Assembly (NCBI GenBank): GCA_900546875.1
Contig: URET01000034.1
Location: 1 to 13,978, forward strand
Reading direction: 5' to 3'
DNA length: 13,978 nucleotides
DNA from: an uncultured Eubacteriales bacterium
GTDB lineage: Bacteria; Bacillota; Clostridia; Christensenellales; CAG-314
Shown: one piece after another, positions 1-8,900 of the stretch
Layout: the number at the start of each line of letters is the position of its first letter
Numbering within the stretch: position 1 is the first letter of the stretch
Made by a program: the position numbers and the translations under genes
The notes under the pieces: model-generated
Databases searched by the model: none
Seen by the model: the letters and a program-made list of their open reading frames with translations, nothing else
What the model was told of the DNA's origin: nothing

Positions 1-350
1 TTTCCTTCAGACAATGCCGACGGGCTTCTTCCATAAGCACTCTTCCGGCCGTCGCATTGCCGTCACATCTTTGCCGAGGCCACCGGAAATACCGTGTTTT
101 TTCTTTCCACAAAGCTGCCGGGCTTTTTCCATGACCGCTTTTCCGGCAGGCGCATTGCCGTTACACTCTCCCGAAGCTGACCGGTGTTCTCGCGTTTTCC
201 TTCAGACAATGCCGACGGGCTTCTTCCATAAGCACTCTTCCGGCCGTCGCGTTGCCGCCACACTCTCCCGAAGCTGACCGGTGCTCCCGCGTTTTCCTTC
301 AGACAATGCCGACGGGCTTCTTCCATAAGCACTCTTCCGGCAGGCGCGAT
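1..350. repeat. 97-bp tandem repeat array (about 3.6 copies, truncated by window edge)
   Basis: The segment TTTCCTTCAGACAATGCCGA recurs at 1, 196 and 293. The unit is therefore 97-98 bp, with a more diverged copy at about 98-195. The copies at 196 and 293 are almost identical; the last one breaks off near 350. Because 97 is not a multiple of three, the array cannot be an in-frame protein repeat, although both strands stay open for long stretches and create false ORFs. No gene can be supported here. The array reaches base 1, so its full copy number is unknown. Confidence 0.85.
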
Positions 351-435
351 GCGGGAGAATACAAACAGTTATCCGCGGCGGAAGCGTATCCGCGTGTGCA
401 AAAATGACGGCAGGATCGCAGGACAGGCTGATACC

Positions 436-464
436 TTCATACTTTCGCGGCCTGAAAATATAAT
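436..464 (+). promoter_or_regulatory. Probable sigma-A-type promoter of the deacetylase gene
   Basis: TTCATA (436-441) lies 17 bp before TATAAT (459-464), and a strong ribosome binding site AAAGGAGG follows at 471-478 before the ATG at 484. The -35 box matches the consensus at four of six bases and the -10 box is perfect. The predicted leader is very short. Confidence 0.5.
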
Positions 465-483
465 ATAGAAAAAGGAGGCTGAG

Positions 484-1248
484 ATGAAGAAAATAACCGG
501 GAAGGAAAAACGAAGGTGGATAATAAGCATATCTTTGTTTGTGCTTGTGGTATGCGGAGTTGTGATGGCGTCCTTGAGGACGGCGCCGGTGTGGGCGGCG
601 GGAAGAAAAATACCGATATACAGTGTGGAGACATCTTCTAAAAAGGTAGCGCTTACATTCGACGCGGCATGGGGAGCGGACAAAACCGGAGCAATAATGG
701 ATATACTCGACGAATACGGAATAAAGGCGACTTTTTTTCTTGTGGGGTTCTGGGTGGAGGCTTATCCGGATCTGACAAAGGAGATACACGAGCGCGGGTT
801 CGAGATCGGCACGCACTCTCAGACGCACCCTAACCTGCCCAAGCTGAGCGAAGCGGGGATAAGGGAGGAACTGACCAAATCCATATCGCTGATAACGGCT
901 CAGACCGGGGTTCCCGTCACATTGTTCCGAGCGCCTTTCGGCGACTATGACAATAAACTCATAACGATATGCGAAGACATGGGGATAAAGACGATACAAT
1001 GGGACGTCGATACGCTTGACTGGAAAGGGCTTAGCGGCGAGCAGATAACATTACGGGTCGAAAAAGGAGTCCGGGAGGGATCGATAATACTGTGCCACAA
1101 CAACTCCAAGCACATAACCGAGGCGTTGCCGCTGATGATAAACATGCTGATGGCAAAAGGATACGAATTCAGTACAGTCGGAGAGCTGATATATCAGGAT
1201 AACTACATAATAGATCATACGGGCAGGCAAAAGCCCAACGCCTTATAG
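484..1248 (+). CDS. Membrane-anchored polysaccharide deacetylase (NodB/CE4 fold)
   Basis: The protein has 254 residues. A basic N-terminus and a hydrophobic segment (about 12-30) suggest a signal anchor or signal peptide that places the domain outside the membrane. The NodB homology domain spans about 53-235. Motif 1 is TFDAAWG (D60), motif 2 is HSQTH (H111, H115), motif 3 is RAPFGDYD (149-156), motif 4 is DTLDW (176-180) and motif 5 is ILCHN (H205). CE4 enzymes remove N-acetyl groups from peptidoglycan or other amino-sugar polymers. The usual motif 1 is TFDDG, whose second Asp binds metal; here it is Ala, as in the TFDxxWG subgroup that includes the sporulation deacetylase PdaB (254 aa in Bacillus). 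Unlike PdaB as I recall it, the two motif-2 histidines are present. A cell-wall role is likely; a sporulation role is only a guess. The ATG at 484 is supported by AAAGGAGG six bases upstream. Confidence 0.9.
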   Translation: MKKITGKEKRRWIISISLFVLVVCGVVMASLRTAPVWAAGRKIPIYSVETSSKKVALTFDAAWGADKTGAIMDILDEYGIKATFFLVGFWVEAYPDLTKEIHERGFEIGTHSQTHPNLPKLSEAGIREELTKSISLITAQTGVPVTLFRAPFGDYDNKLITICEDMGIKTIQWDVDTLDWKGLSGEQITLRVEKGVREGSIILCHNNSKHITEALPLMINMLMAKGYEFSTVGELIYQDNYIIDHTGRQKPNAL

Positions 1249-1332
1249 CGGAGGGAAGGCAGACGATCGCGGAAGAACGGAAAAGCTTTTTAGCGAGGCA
1301 AAACGAAGACGAAGCTTTTTGATTTTCTGTTT

Positions 1333-1365
1333 GCCGACGGCAAGCGTCGGATGTCGGCATTTTAG
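1333..1365 (+). terminator. Weak hairpin between deacetylase and SSB genes
   Basis: CCGACG-GCAAG-CGTCGG (1334-1350) is a perfect 6-bp stem. An alternative pairing uses GCCGAC (1333-1338) with GTCGGC (1353-1358), followed by ATTTTAG. It could be a weak terminator or attenuator for the deacetylase transcript. The T-run is short, so read-through into the SSB gene is possible. Confidence 0.35.
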
Positions 1366-1512
1366 CAGAGCTATCGGAGGATGTATCCCTTAAATTCGTC
1401 AGTATTCCGCCAAAGGGTGTATAAGTCGCGCGGAGCGGCAGATATAATGGAAAGGAGGAGGACAAAAAGTCCGAAGCTAAGGCAAAGAAGGAAAAGCAGC
1501 GAAGGAGGAAAG

Positions 1513-2220
1513 ATGATGAACAACGGAAGCACGTTTTCGGTAAACAAGGCGATAGTAACGGGTAAAGTTATCGGAGAGATAAAAGAATCTCACAAGATAT
1601 TCGGAGAAAAGTTTTACGAATTCACGCTTGAAGTACCCCGGCTGTCGTCGGTGACCGATCTTCTGCCGGTAACGGTAAGCGAAAGACTGCTTATGGAAGG
1701 CGGGTACAAGGAAGGCAACAAAGTGACGGTACGCGGTCAATTCCGCAGCTACAACAAAAGCGAGGGAGAAAGGAGCAAGCTGATACTGACGGTATTTGCG
1801 CGTGAAATGGGACCCGGAGAGGGAGTAATAAACAGCATAGAACTTGCGGGGTATATCTGCAAGGCGCCCGTATACAGAACGACCCCGTTCAACAGAGAAA
1901 TATGCGACATACTCCTGGCAGTTAACAGAAGCTACGGAAAAAGCGATTATATTCCCGCCATCGCGTGGGGCAGAAACGCGAGGTTTGTGAAGTATCTCAG
2001 CGTCGGAGAGCAGGTCGCCGTGACAGGGAGGATCCAGAGCCGTATATACCAAAAACGCATTGGAGAAGATGAAACAGAAGAACGCACGGCATATGAGGTG
2101 AGCGTAGGGAAGGTCCTTGCAGGTGATTCTGCGGTAGAATTCATGCGTGCTGCGACCGGTTTGCCGGGCGAGAGCGCAGAAAAGAAAACTGACGATTTGA
2201 GCGAAATTACGGTAATATAG
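1513..2220 (+). CDS. Tandem OB-fold single-stranded-DNA-binding protein
   Basis: The reading frame is open from 1381, but the start is placed at ATG 1513 (or the adjacent ATG 1516), just after AAGGAGG at 1502-1508. The 43 residues upstream are lysine/arginine-rich and look untranslated. The 235-residue product has two SSB-like OB folds. OB1 (about 8-100) begins NKAIVTGKVIG and contains KVTVRGQFRSY. OB2 (about 106-204) begins NSIELAGYICKAPVYRTTP and contains IPAIAWGRNARF and EQVAVTGRIQSR, the classic SSB strand pattern. Two OB folds in one chain are known in clostridial SSB-like proteins. The tail is acidic and hydrophobic (KKTDDLSEITVI) but lacks the usual DDIPF tip that recruits repair partners. 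A role in ssDNA handling during replication, repair or competence is likely; the main genomic SSB may be elsewhere. Confidence 0.85.
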   Translation: MMNNGSTFSVNKAIVTGKVIGEIKESHKIFGEKFYEFTLEVPRLSSVTDLLPVTVSERLLMEGGYKEGNKVTVRGQFRSYNKSEGERSKLILTVFAREMGPGEGVINSIELAGYICKAPVYRTTPFNREICDILLAVNRSYGKSDYIPAIAWGRNARFVKYLSVGEQVAVTGRIQSRIYQKRIGEDETEERTAYEVSVGKVLAGDSAVEFMRAATGLPGESAEKKTDDLSEITVI

Positions 2221-2264
2221 GAAAACGCGCTTTTGCAGAGTGCGGGAAAACGGGGGGAGAAAGA

Positions 2265-2293
2265 AAAGTCCGAGGTTTATGCTTCGGATTTTT
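2265..2293 (+). terminator. Intrinsic terminator after the SSB gene
   Basis: The stem TCCGAGG (2269-2275) pairs with CTTCGGA (2282-2288), with one G-U pair, around a 6-nt loop. TTTTT (2289-2293) follows directly. It lies 45 bp downstream of the SSB stop codon. Confidence 0.75.
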
Positions 2294-2504
2294 GATTCAA
2301 AACGGCGGCGAAAGAGGCAGATTAAGCTCTGAGACGAAACGCAATGCGAGAAAGGCCGGGCGCGGCAGAACGAAACAGCCGAGAAAACCGTCGCAAAAGA
2401 AAAGGCGTAATAACGCTGAAAGTCGCGTAATGCTAAAGGCTGAAGAGGGCGGACGAACGAAGAAGTATGCAGGGAAATGCAGACGGGCGGCGTGATCAGG
2501 AAAA

Positions 2505-2540
2505 ACTTATAAAGAAAACGCGGACGAAGAGTCCGCGTTT
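2505..2540 (-). terminator. Probable intrinsic terminator of the minus-strand protease transcript
   Basis: Read on the minus strand, a perfect 10-bp stem AAACGCGGAC / GTCCGCGTTT with a 5-nt loop is followed by TCTTTATAAGTTTTT. The T-rich tail exists only on this strand, which suits the leftward protease gene. It lies about 400 bp past the protease stop codon, so the 3' untranslated region would be long. Confidence 0.55.
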
Positions 2541-2729
2541 CAAAGCGCAAAGCGCTGATAAACATAATAAAGGCAAAAAGCCTGAGATACTTAAAGTTGT
2601 GACCTTAGTGCGGCTACCGACCTTATCGCCGGATTAAAGGCGGGAGCGGCGGTCAGGACACAGTGCGTCAGACAGTCGGCAATGCAATTCCGAGACCGAC
2701 TTCAGACAGAGTCCGAGGTTTTGGTTTGG

Positions 2730-2757
2730 GGCGGGCAGGTTTTCAGGTCTGCCCGCC
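2730..2757. repeat. Strong GC inverted repeat
   Basis: GGCGGGCAG (2730-2738) and CTGCCCGCC (2749-2757) form a perfect 9-bp stem with a 10-nt loop. There is no T-tract on either strand, so it is not a standard terminator. It may be a processing or stabilising structure in the protease 3' untranslated region. Confidence 0.6.
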
Positions 2758-2885
2758 TTGTAGGAAGAACATGTATGCTGACTGAGAAGAACGCGAAATC
2801 AAGTATCGAGCCGCAGAGCGGCTGTAGTCGGAGGAAGCCGGAATTGGCAAAGACCGAGGCAAGCAGCACGAATCTGCAGTGGTGG

Positions 2886-2928
2886 CCGTGGAAATTCGCC
2901 TGACCGACAGTCAGGAGAAAGTCCACGG
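2886..2928 (-). repeat. Two-tier hairpin just past the protease stop
   Basis: The outer stem pairs CCGTGGA (2886-2892) with TCCACGG (2922-2928). The inner stem pairs CCTGAC (2899-2904) with GTCAGG (2910-2915). It starts 11 bases after the stop codon of the surface protease on the minus strand. No U-tract follows, so termination here is doubtful; RNA stabilisation is an alternative. Confidence 0.5.
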
Positions 2929-2939
2929 AGGGGACAAAC

Positions 2940-5900
2940 TCAGCCGCGTTTATTCACGAACACGAAAGCGGCGGCGCACAGCGCACAGAGTGCGGGGAGT
3001 GCGAAGACGGCATTCTTATCCGAGAAAACAGCCGAAAGCTGAACGGAGGAGTTTGCGGAGTTTGCAACGTTGAGGGCGTTGGAGTCGGCGGGGATGAATG
3101 ACTGATTAGTGAAGTACATATCCCAGATGATGGCGTCGAAGCCTGAAGCCGTTTCGTAACGGAAGAGGTTGAGATCGATGCCTTCGGTGCCGACGACGTC
3201 GACAAAGTTAGCATAAGGATAGTGAGCGCCTTCGATATAGAGACCTTCGAGCATAGGCGCGTTGCCGAGGAAGGTAAGGTTTTTAAGGTTTTCGCAGCCG
3301 AAGAAGGCTTTGTCGCCGATATTAGTCAAGGAGGCGGGGAAAGTCACGTCGGTCACGAAGGAGTTATTGATGAAGGCGTTGTTTGCGATACGAACGAGTC
3401 CATCGGGGAGGATGACGTTAGATTCAGTTCCCTGATAGAAGTAAAGCGTAACGCCGTCGTTGCTGTAGATCCCGTTATTCACCAAGGAATAATTGGGGTT
3501 AGCGGGATCGACGGTTAGCGATTCGAACGAGTCAGACAAGAACATTCTTGAAAGATCGCCGCTGAGGTACGGTCCCACGCTTACGGAAGTCAATGTAGAT
3601 CCTTCGAAAGCACCGAAATCGATCTGTTCTACATTCGGAAGCACGGCTTCGGTAATATTAGTACCTGCAAAAGCATAGCTTCCTATGTATTTGACATTGG
3701 TAAGATCCACCTGATCTGCCCACTGGCAGTTCTGGAAGGCACCGGAATAGATATAAGTAAGGTTGGGAGCATAGAAGCTCTCGAATTCTGAATTTGCAAA
3801 TGCGCTTTCAAGAACGGTGGTAACTCCGGGCATGCTTATGGACTTTATATTGGTCACGCCGTTGAATAAGCCTGATCCTATAGTCTTAACATTTTCAGAA
3901 AGTTCAAGTTTTTCTAATTCAACATTTACTGGAATAAACAGAACTTCAGATTTTTCCTTATTATACATAATTCCGTTTTCAGAGGAATACTCAGCGTGAT
4001 TCTCGTCGACTATTATCTGCTCAAGAGGACTTCTTATAAAATCCAACGAGTAAATAACATCAACAATTGCAAGCCTTCCGCCGGGACGAGGAACCGCAAA
4101 ATAAGGATGAGAGCCTTCTTCAATATAAAGCGTCTTTAAGTTGGGAAGCTTTCCTAAAGTATAGCAAGGCTCACTTGTATTACGATACCAGCCGGTATCA
4201 TCCAAACTCATCATATTATCATAAATATATTTAAGATTTTTTCCGAACGTCATTTCTTCTATATAGCATATTCCATACCAGAAAGCGCCGTTACTTATCT
4301 GCTCAATATTTTCCATCCCTTCGATCTTTTTCAGATTTACAAGATTATTAAATTCGTCTTGTATACTCTTATAACCGCTGTGAAGCACCACAAGCTCAAG
4401 AGATTCGCATCCCGAGAGATCACCGCTATACAATTTATAGCTTCCCATTATCTCCGGCAATACAAGCTCTTTTATAGAAATGCAGTTAGCAAAACGCAAA
4501 GCCCCTAAATACTGAAGGTTTTCAGGCAATTCAAAGTTTACCAATCTCGGACAATTTTGCGCAAACATCGCGCCTATAGATGTCACGCTTTCAGGGAAAA
4601 TAAGCTCTTCGATATTAGTCCCGGTGAAAGCATTGGAGCCTACTTTGGTAATAACCGCTCCGTTATAGTCCAAAGTTTCAAAACCGGCACAATATCTGAA
4701 GCAATCTATAGGGATGATCGTGATATCGGAGTGAAGCTTAACACCCGTCATGCTGGTTTTCTCAATATAAGATGAACTTCCGCTGCGAGAAAGACTGTAT
4801 TTACATGTTGTTTCATCTAATGTGTAGGTTACTTTCAGCGGAATACCTCCCGAACTGACTCCGCCCGCAAACTGACCGTTTGCCAGCTCTTTTACGCTGA
4901 AAGGCACTTCGAATACGCCCTCATAATCCCAGTTGGGGAGCATATACATACGCGTCTTATCAACGTCATACAGTACACCATCTTCAAGGAGCATCTTGCC
5001 ATTGCCCTCTTCGAGAACTATACTTACCTTGGGAGAGCCGTTAAATGCAGCTGAGCTGATATAACCCACGCTGCCCGCAAAACGCACCTCGGTAAGCTCG
5101 GGACAATCGTTGAACACAAAGCCCTCTATGCTGCCCACATTGCCGGCGAATATCACCTGCCTGAGAGAAGGAGCGCTGCTGAAGGACCAAGATGAATAAC
5201 TCGAATACAATGTAAATTCATTTTCACCATAAACAGCATAGTTATACATAGGATCGTCTGCCCAAGCTTCGCCATAGCCGTAATCAGTATAATCGTAGCT
5301 TGAATCTTTATATGCACTTTCGCTGCCGAATTTAGTTATATCAACATTCACGCGAAGTACTTCAAGCGCGTTGCAACCGGTAAAGGATTTAAGCCCTATA
5401 TCGATATCGGCATTTATATCAACCTCTTTGAGCACGGGGCATATCATGAAAGAATCGCTGATATTTACGACTGCATTTATCGTAAGCTTTTCAAGATTAA
5501 GCAAAAGCGCGAATGCCGGTGTGTACAACAATATATCGGGATGATAACTTGATTTTGTTTCTCCGAGATACTCGAGATTGCCGAAACATTCGGGAATTAC
5601 CAGCTCTTTAAAGCCCGTCCCTACAAAGCTTTCGGCTCCGAGAGATTTAATATTTTCAAGCACTTCGAAATCTGCGCTTTCAAGGCTCATGCACCCCTTG
5701 AAGGCTTTCTGACCTATGCTCTCTATAGTGGACGCAAATTTCACTTCGGTGAGATAGCTTGCCATTTCGAAGGCGCTGTTTCCTATGCTGACAAGCCCTT
5801 CAGGGAATACTACCTTGGTTATGCTCTTATTGTTTTTGAATACATTAGCCGCAACGGAAGTTACGCCGTCGGGGATAATGACTTCTCCGCCCTCGCCGTT

Positions 5901-8900
5901 ATAGCCTACAAGCACGCCGTCTTCTATAACGAAATCTTCTTCGGATGAATTGAAAGAATTGAAGCTCATTCCGTTATTGACGCTGTTTATACTATTTACG
6001 CCGTTGACCTCTTCTTCCTCTTCCTGGAAGTAAGGCACGTCGATTTCATATATTATCTGATTGCATGCATAGTCGGTGAGTTCGATAGCCAGCTTGCCCT
6101 GAGTAATGCTTCCGACATAGTCGGTAATATCTATCGTCATACCGTTCACGGAGCTCTTTACGAAATCCTTGTCCGGGATAGAATAAGGAGTAAGTATACC
6201 GAGAACGTTGCCCTCGAGATTATATAAATCCGCACAGGCAAGATAATGGTTGTCATATATCTCGAGATCGAGATAAGTGCGTCCCTCTTCCTCTCTGAGC
6301 TCGGAGGAAACAAGAGTGGGAGCCTCATAATCTATGAATATGGGATAAAGTATCGTTGTAGATATATTTTTCTCCACGTTGAACCAGACTGTTACCTCAA
6401 AATTGATTATCTGATTATTTGCCCAGTACAGCAACGAATCATAAACATTAAGATAATATGAAACATTCACATTGTAAATATAACCAACATAATAATCCTT
6501 TGGCAAATCATAAGCCACATCGTCCGTATATACAACATTGCCTATTGAGTCGCTTATTTTTAAATCCAATCTTTCTATACTTCTCAAAAGATGCAATTCA
6601 AGGTATTCCAACGTTGTATCATAATTTACCGCGCACTGATCGTATGCGGGATCCTTTATGTCTGCGGTGTCTTCCGGTTCGTACATCACATGCCAAGGGT
6701 AAAAACCGAGATAGGTATAATACCCGCCAAATCCGTCAAATAACCAATGGAACAAATAAAACTGAGTATTATCGTATTCAATGGGTTCATTATCCATGGG
6801 AGTAGGCTCGAGATAAGGCAGAGCGTCCCAGTCGCCGTAATAGGATATATATGGTATGCTGAGGTCGTGGTCTCCGCTGAGAGAAACCAATTCAGCGTAT
6901 CCTTCCACATATATGCCATTGGCAAAGTTATCATCCATATATGCCTTATGCTCTTCATTCAGCCTGATCACTACCTTAAGCGCGGCTGTTTGTCCGGCTT
7001 CAACAGTGATATTATATCCGTTCACTGCAGCGTTCACTGCGCTGAATTCAATATCTATGCCTTCGAAAAGATGCCCTTGCTGCATCATCTTTCCGTCCAG
7101 CGCCGTTTCCGTCATCGCGTAAACATTGAGCTCATAGGAAAGCGCTTCCTGAGAACGGTTTACAAGATTGAATCTCAAAGTGTATATGCCGTCTTTATTG
7201 AGGTCAGAGCCCAGATTGAGCTTGACTTTGTCCGATCCGGTTACTTCGAGATAAGCCTTGGTGTTCATTGCGGCTTCAAGGTCTATCATTCCTGCGCCCT
7301 GTTTGCGGGGACTGATAGGCGTGCCTTCCGTATCTGTCACTATATTGGCAGTGCTCATAGCAAGCTTATAGAGCATATCTATTCTTTCGTTGCCTGTCAT
7401 TTCGGGATAAAGATCCTTGAGCTGCATGATCATAACTGCGCTTGCTCCCGCCATATTGGGGGAAGCCATACTTGTTCCGCTCATTGGAGTATAAGGAGGC
7501 TGCCATTCTGACATATACATAGATTCAAGATATGTAGGACAAAATGCCGAAAGAATGTATCCGCCGGGAGTCATGATATCTATTCCCATATCAAGGTCTA
7601 TAGTGGGACCCCATGAAGAAAATATAGATGAAATATATATTACATCTTCCTTGTTGAAGGTGATATTCCCGCTGCCCGCCTGCATCATAGCTTCTCCCTG
7701 CTGAGTAAATGCCGTGGGGATGCAAGTATGAGGAAGTGCCGGACGCATATTCTCTCCGGAATCGTCCGTGATTATTATGGCTATAGCTCCCGCCGCTTCG
7801 GCGTTGAGAGCTTTTTCTTCAAAGGAAAGGTCTCCCCTTCTCACCACGGCTATCTTACCGTTTACGTCTATACCCTCATAGTCCTCGGGCGCACCCAGTC
7901 CGGGCACCACCGTGAATTGGAAGGTCTGCTTTTTCTCGGTAAGCAAATCAAAGAAACTGCGGTATGAATCATATAAATCCGCGGCATTTGACATGAGCAT
8001 TTTCTCTCCGTTTAATTCCCCGAAGAAATAATAGTCGTTTTCGGCGGAGGCTACCGCAAACGTCTCGGGGAAGCTGCCGGGAGCACCCATCGTACCTGTA
8101 TCGGGAGCCGTTGTATTTGCGTATCCCTGAGCGCTGCCTTCTCCATATCCTATGGAAGAATAATAGTCATTCCCGGCAGAAATGCAAAGACTAATCCCAA
8201 GATTTTCCATTAAATCAAAGACCTGATTCATATAATCCTGAGCGGGGTCATTGTATCTCGTGAGACCGCAGGCTCTGCCTATAGACATATTTATAACATC
8301 TACTCCGAGAAGAACGCTGTCACAAAACGCGGCATACATGGCGGTAGTAGGTATAGAGCCGTCATTATTGGACCCTACCTTCATTATAGCAAGCTGAGCC
8401 TTATATGCAACGCCGCGGATAACGTCATCGTCTCCCGCAGCTATACCGGCAACGTGTGTGCCGTGATGTAAAGTGAAAGATGCCGCATTAGTGTTTTCCT
8501 GCTGTGTTTTATCAAGACTGAAAGGATTGACATCATTGTCATTGTCCGCATAATCATACCCGAAAGGAAGTTTCCCGTTTATAAATAAATCATCCGCTGT
8601 ATATTTTCCGGAAGAATTGGCCAAGAGGAGGGGCATAAGAGGCTCAATATCGGTTTTATTCAGGGATGTGAATTCAGGAATGGTATTAAAAGCGGAATGA
8701 GCATAATCAAGCCCGGTATCGATTATCGCGATCACAGCGCCTTCGCCCGTGTATTCCGTGTTATTGTTTATCATGCCGTGATTATTGAAAAGGAAATCTT
8801 CAGTATTTTCTCTGAGATTAAAATATTCGCCCCATTCCCAATCAACAGACTCAACTTCAGGAACCGTATATGCCTGAGAAACACTTACACCTATTATATT

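Larger units (their letters stand above)
2221..2939. other. 720-bp convergent intergenic region, no supported gene
   Basis: This lies between the convergent SSB and surface-protease genes. Besides the SSB terminator it holds four hairpins: AAACGCGGAC/GTCCGCGTTT (2516-2540), AGCGC/GCGCT (about 2544-2556), a 9-bp GC stem (2730-2757) and a two-tier hairpin next to the protease stop (2886-2928). The 12-mer AGTCCGAGGTTT occurs at 2267 and again at 2710. Small ORFs on both strands (for example 2702-2926 minus) lack ribosome binding sites and family motifs. Most of it would be the 3' untranslated region of the protease mRNA if that transcript ends at the hairpin at 2516-2540. Confidence 0.6.

Noticed and set aside
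202..999. 265-codon minus-strand open frame over the repeats and the deacetylase
   Set aside because: Antisense to the deacetylase in the region where that protein has all its family motifs. The product is Tyr/Arg/His-rich with no domain, and the start has no ribosome binding site.
1477..2565. 362-codon minus-strand open frame over the SSB gene
   Set aside because: Shadow of the SSB reading frame. The translation is Phe/Arg/Ser-rich with no recognisable fold, and it runs across the SSB terminator.
2886..2940. AGAAAGTCCACGG resembling the conserved GGAAAGTCC segment of RNase P RNA
   Set aside because: Only one short motif fits. About 350 more bases with other conserved blocks would be needed, but the protease coding region begins at 2940.
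6747..7511. 254-codon plus-strand open frame inside the protease gene
   Set aside because: Antisense to the Fn3-like and S8 parts of the protease, which carry clear family motifs. No ribosome binding site.
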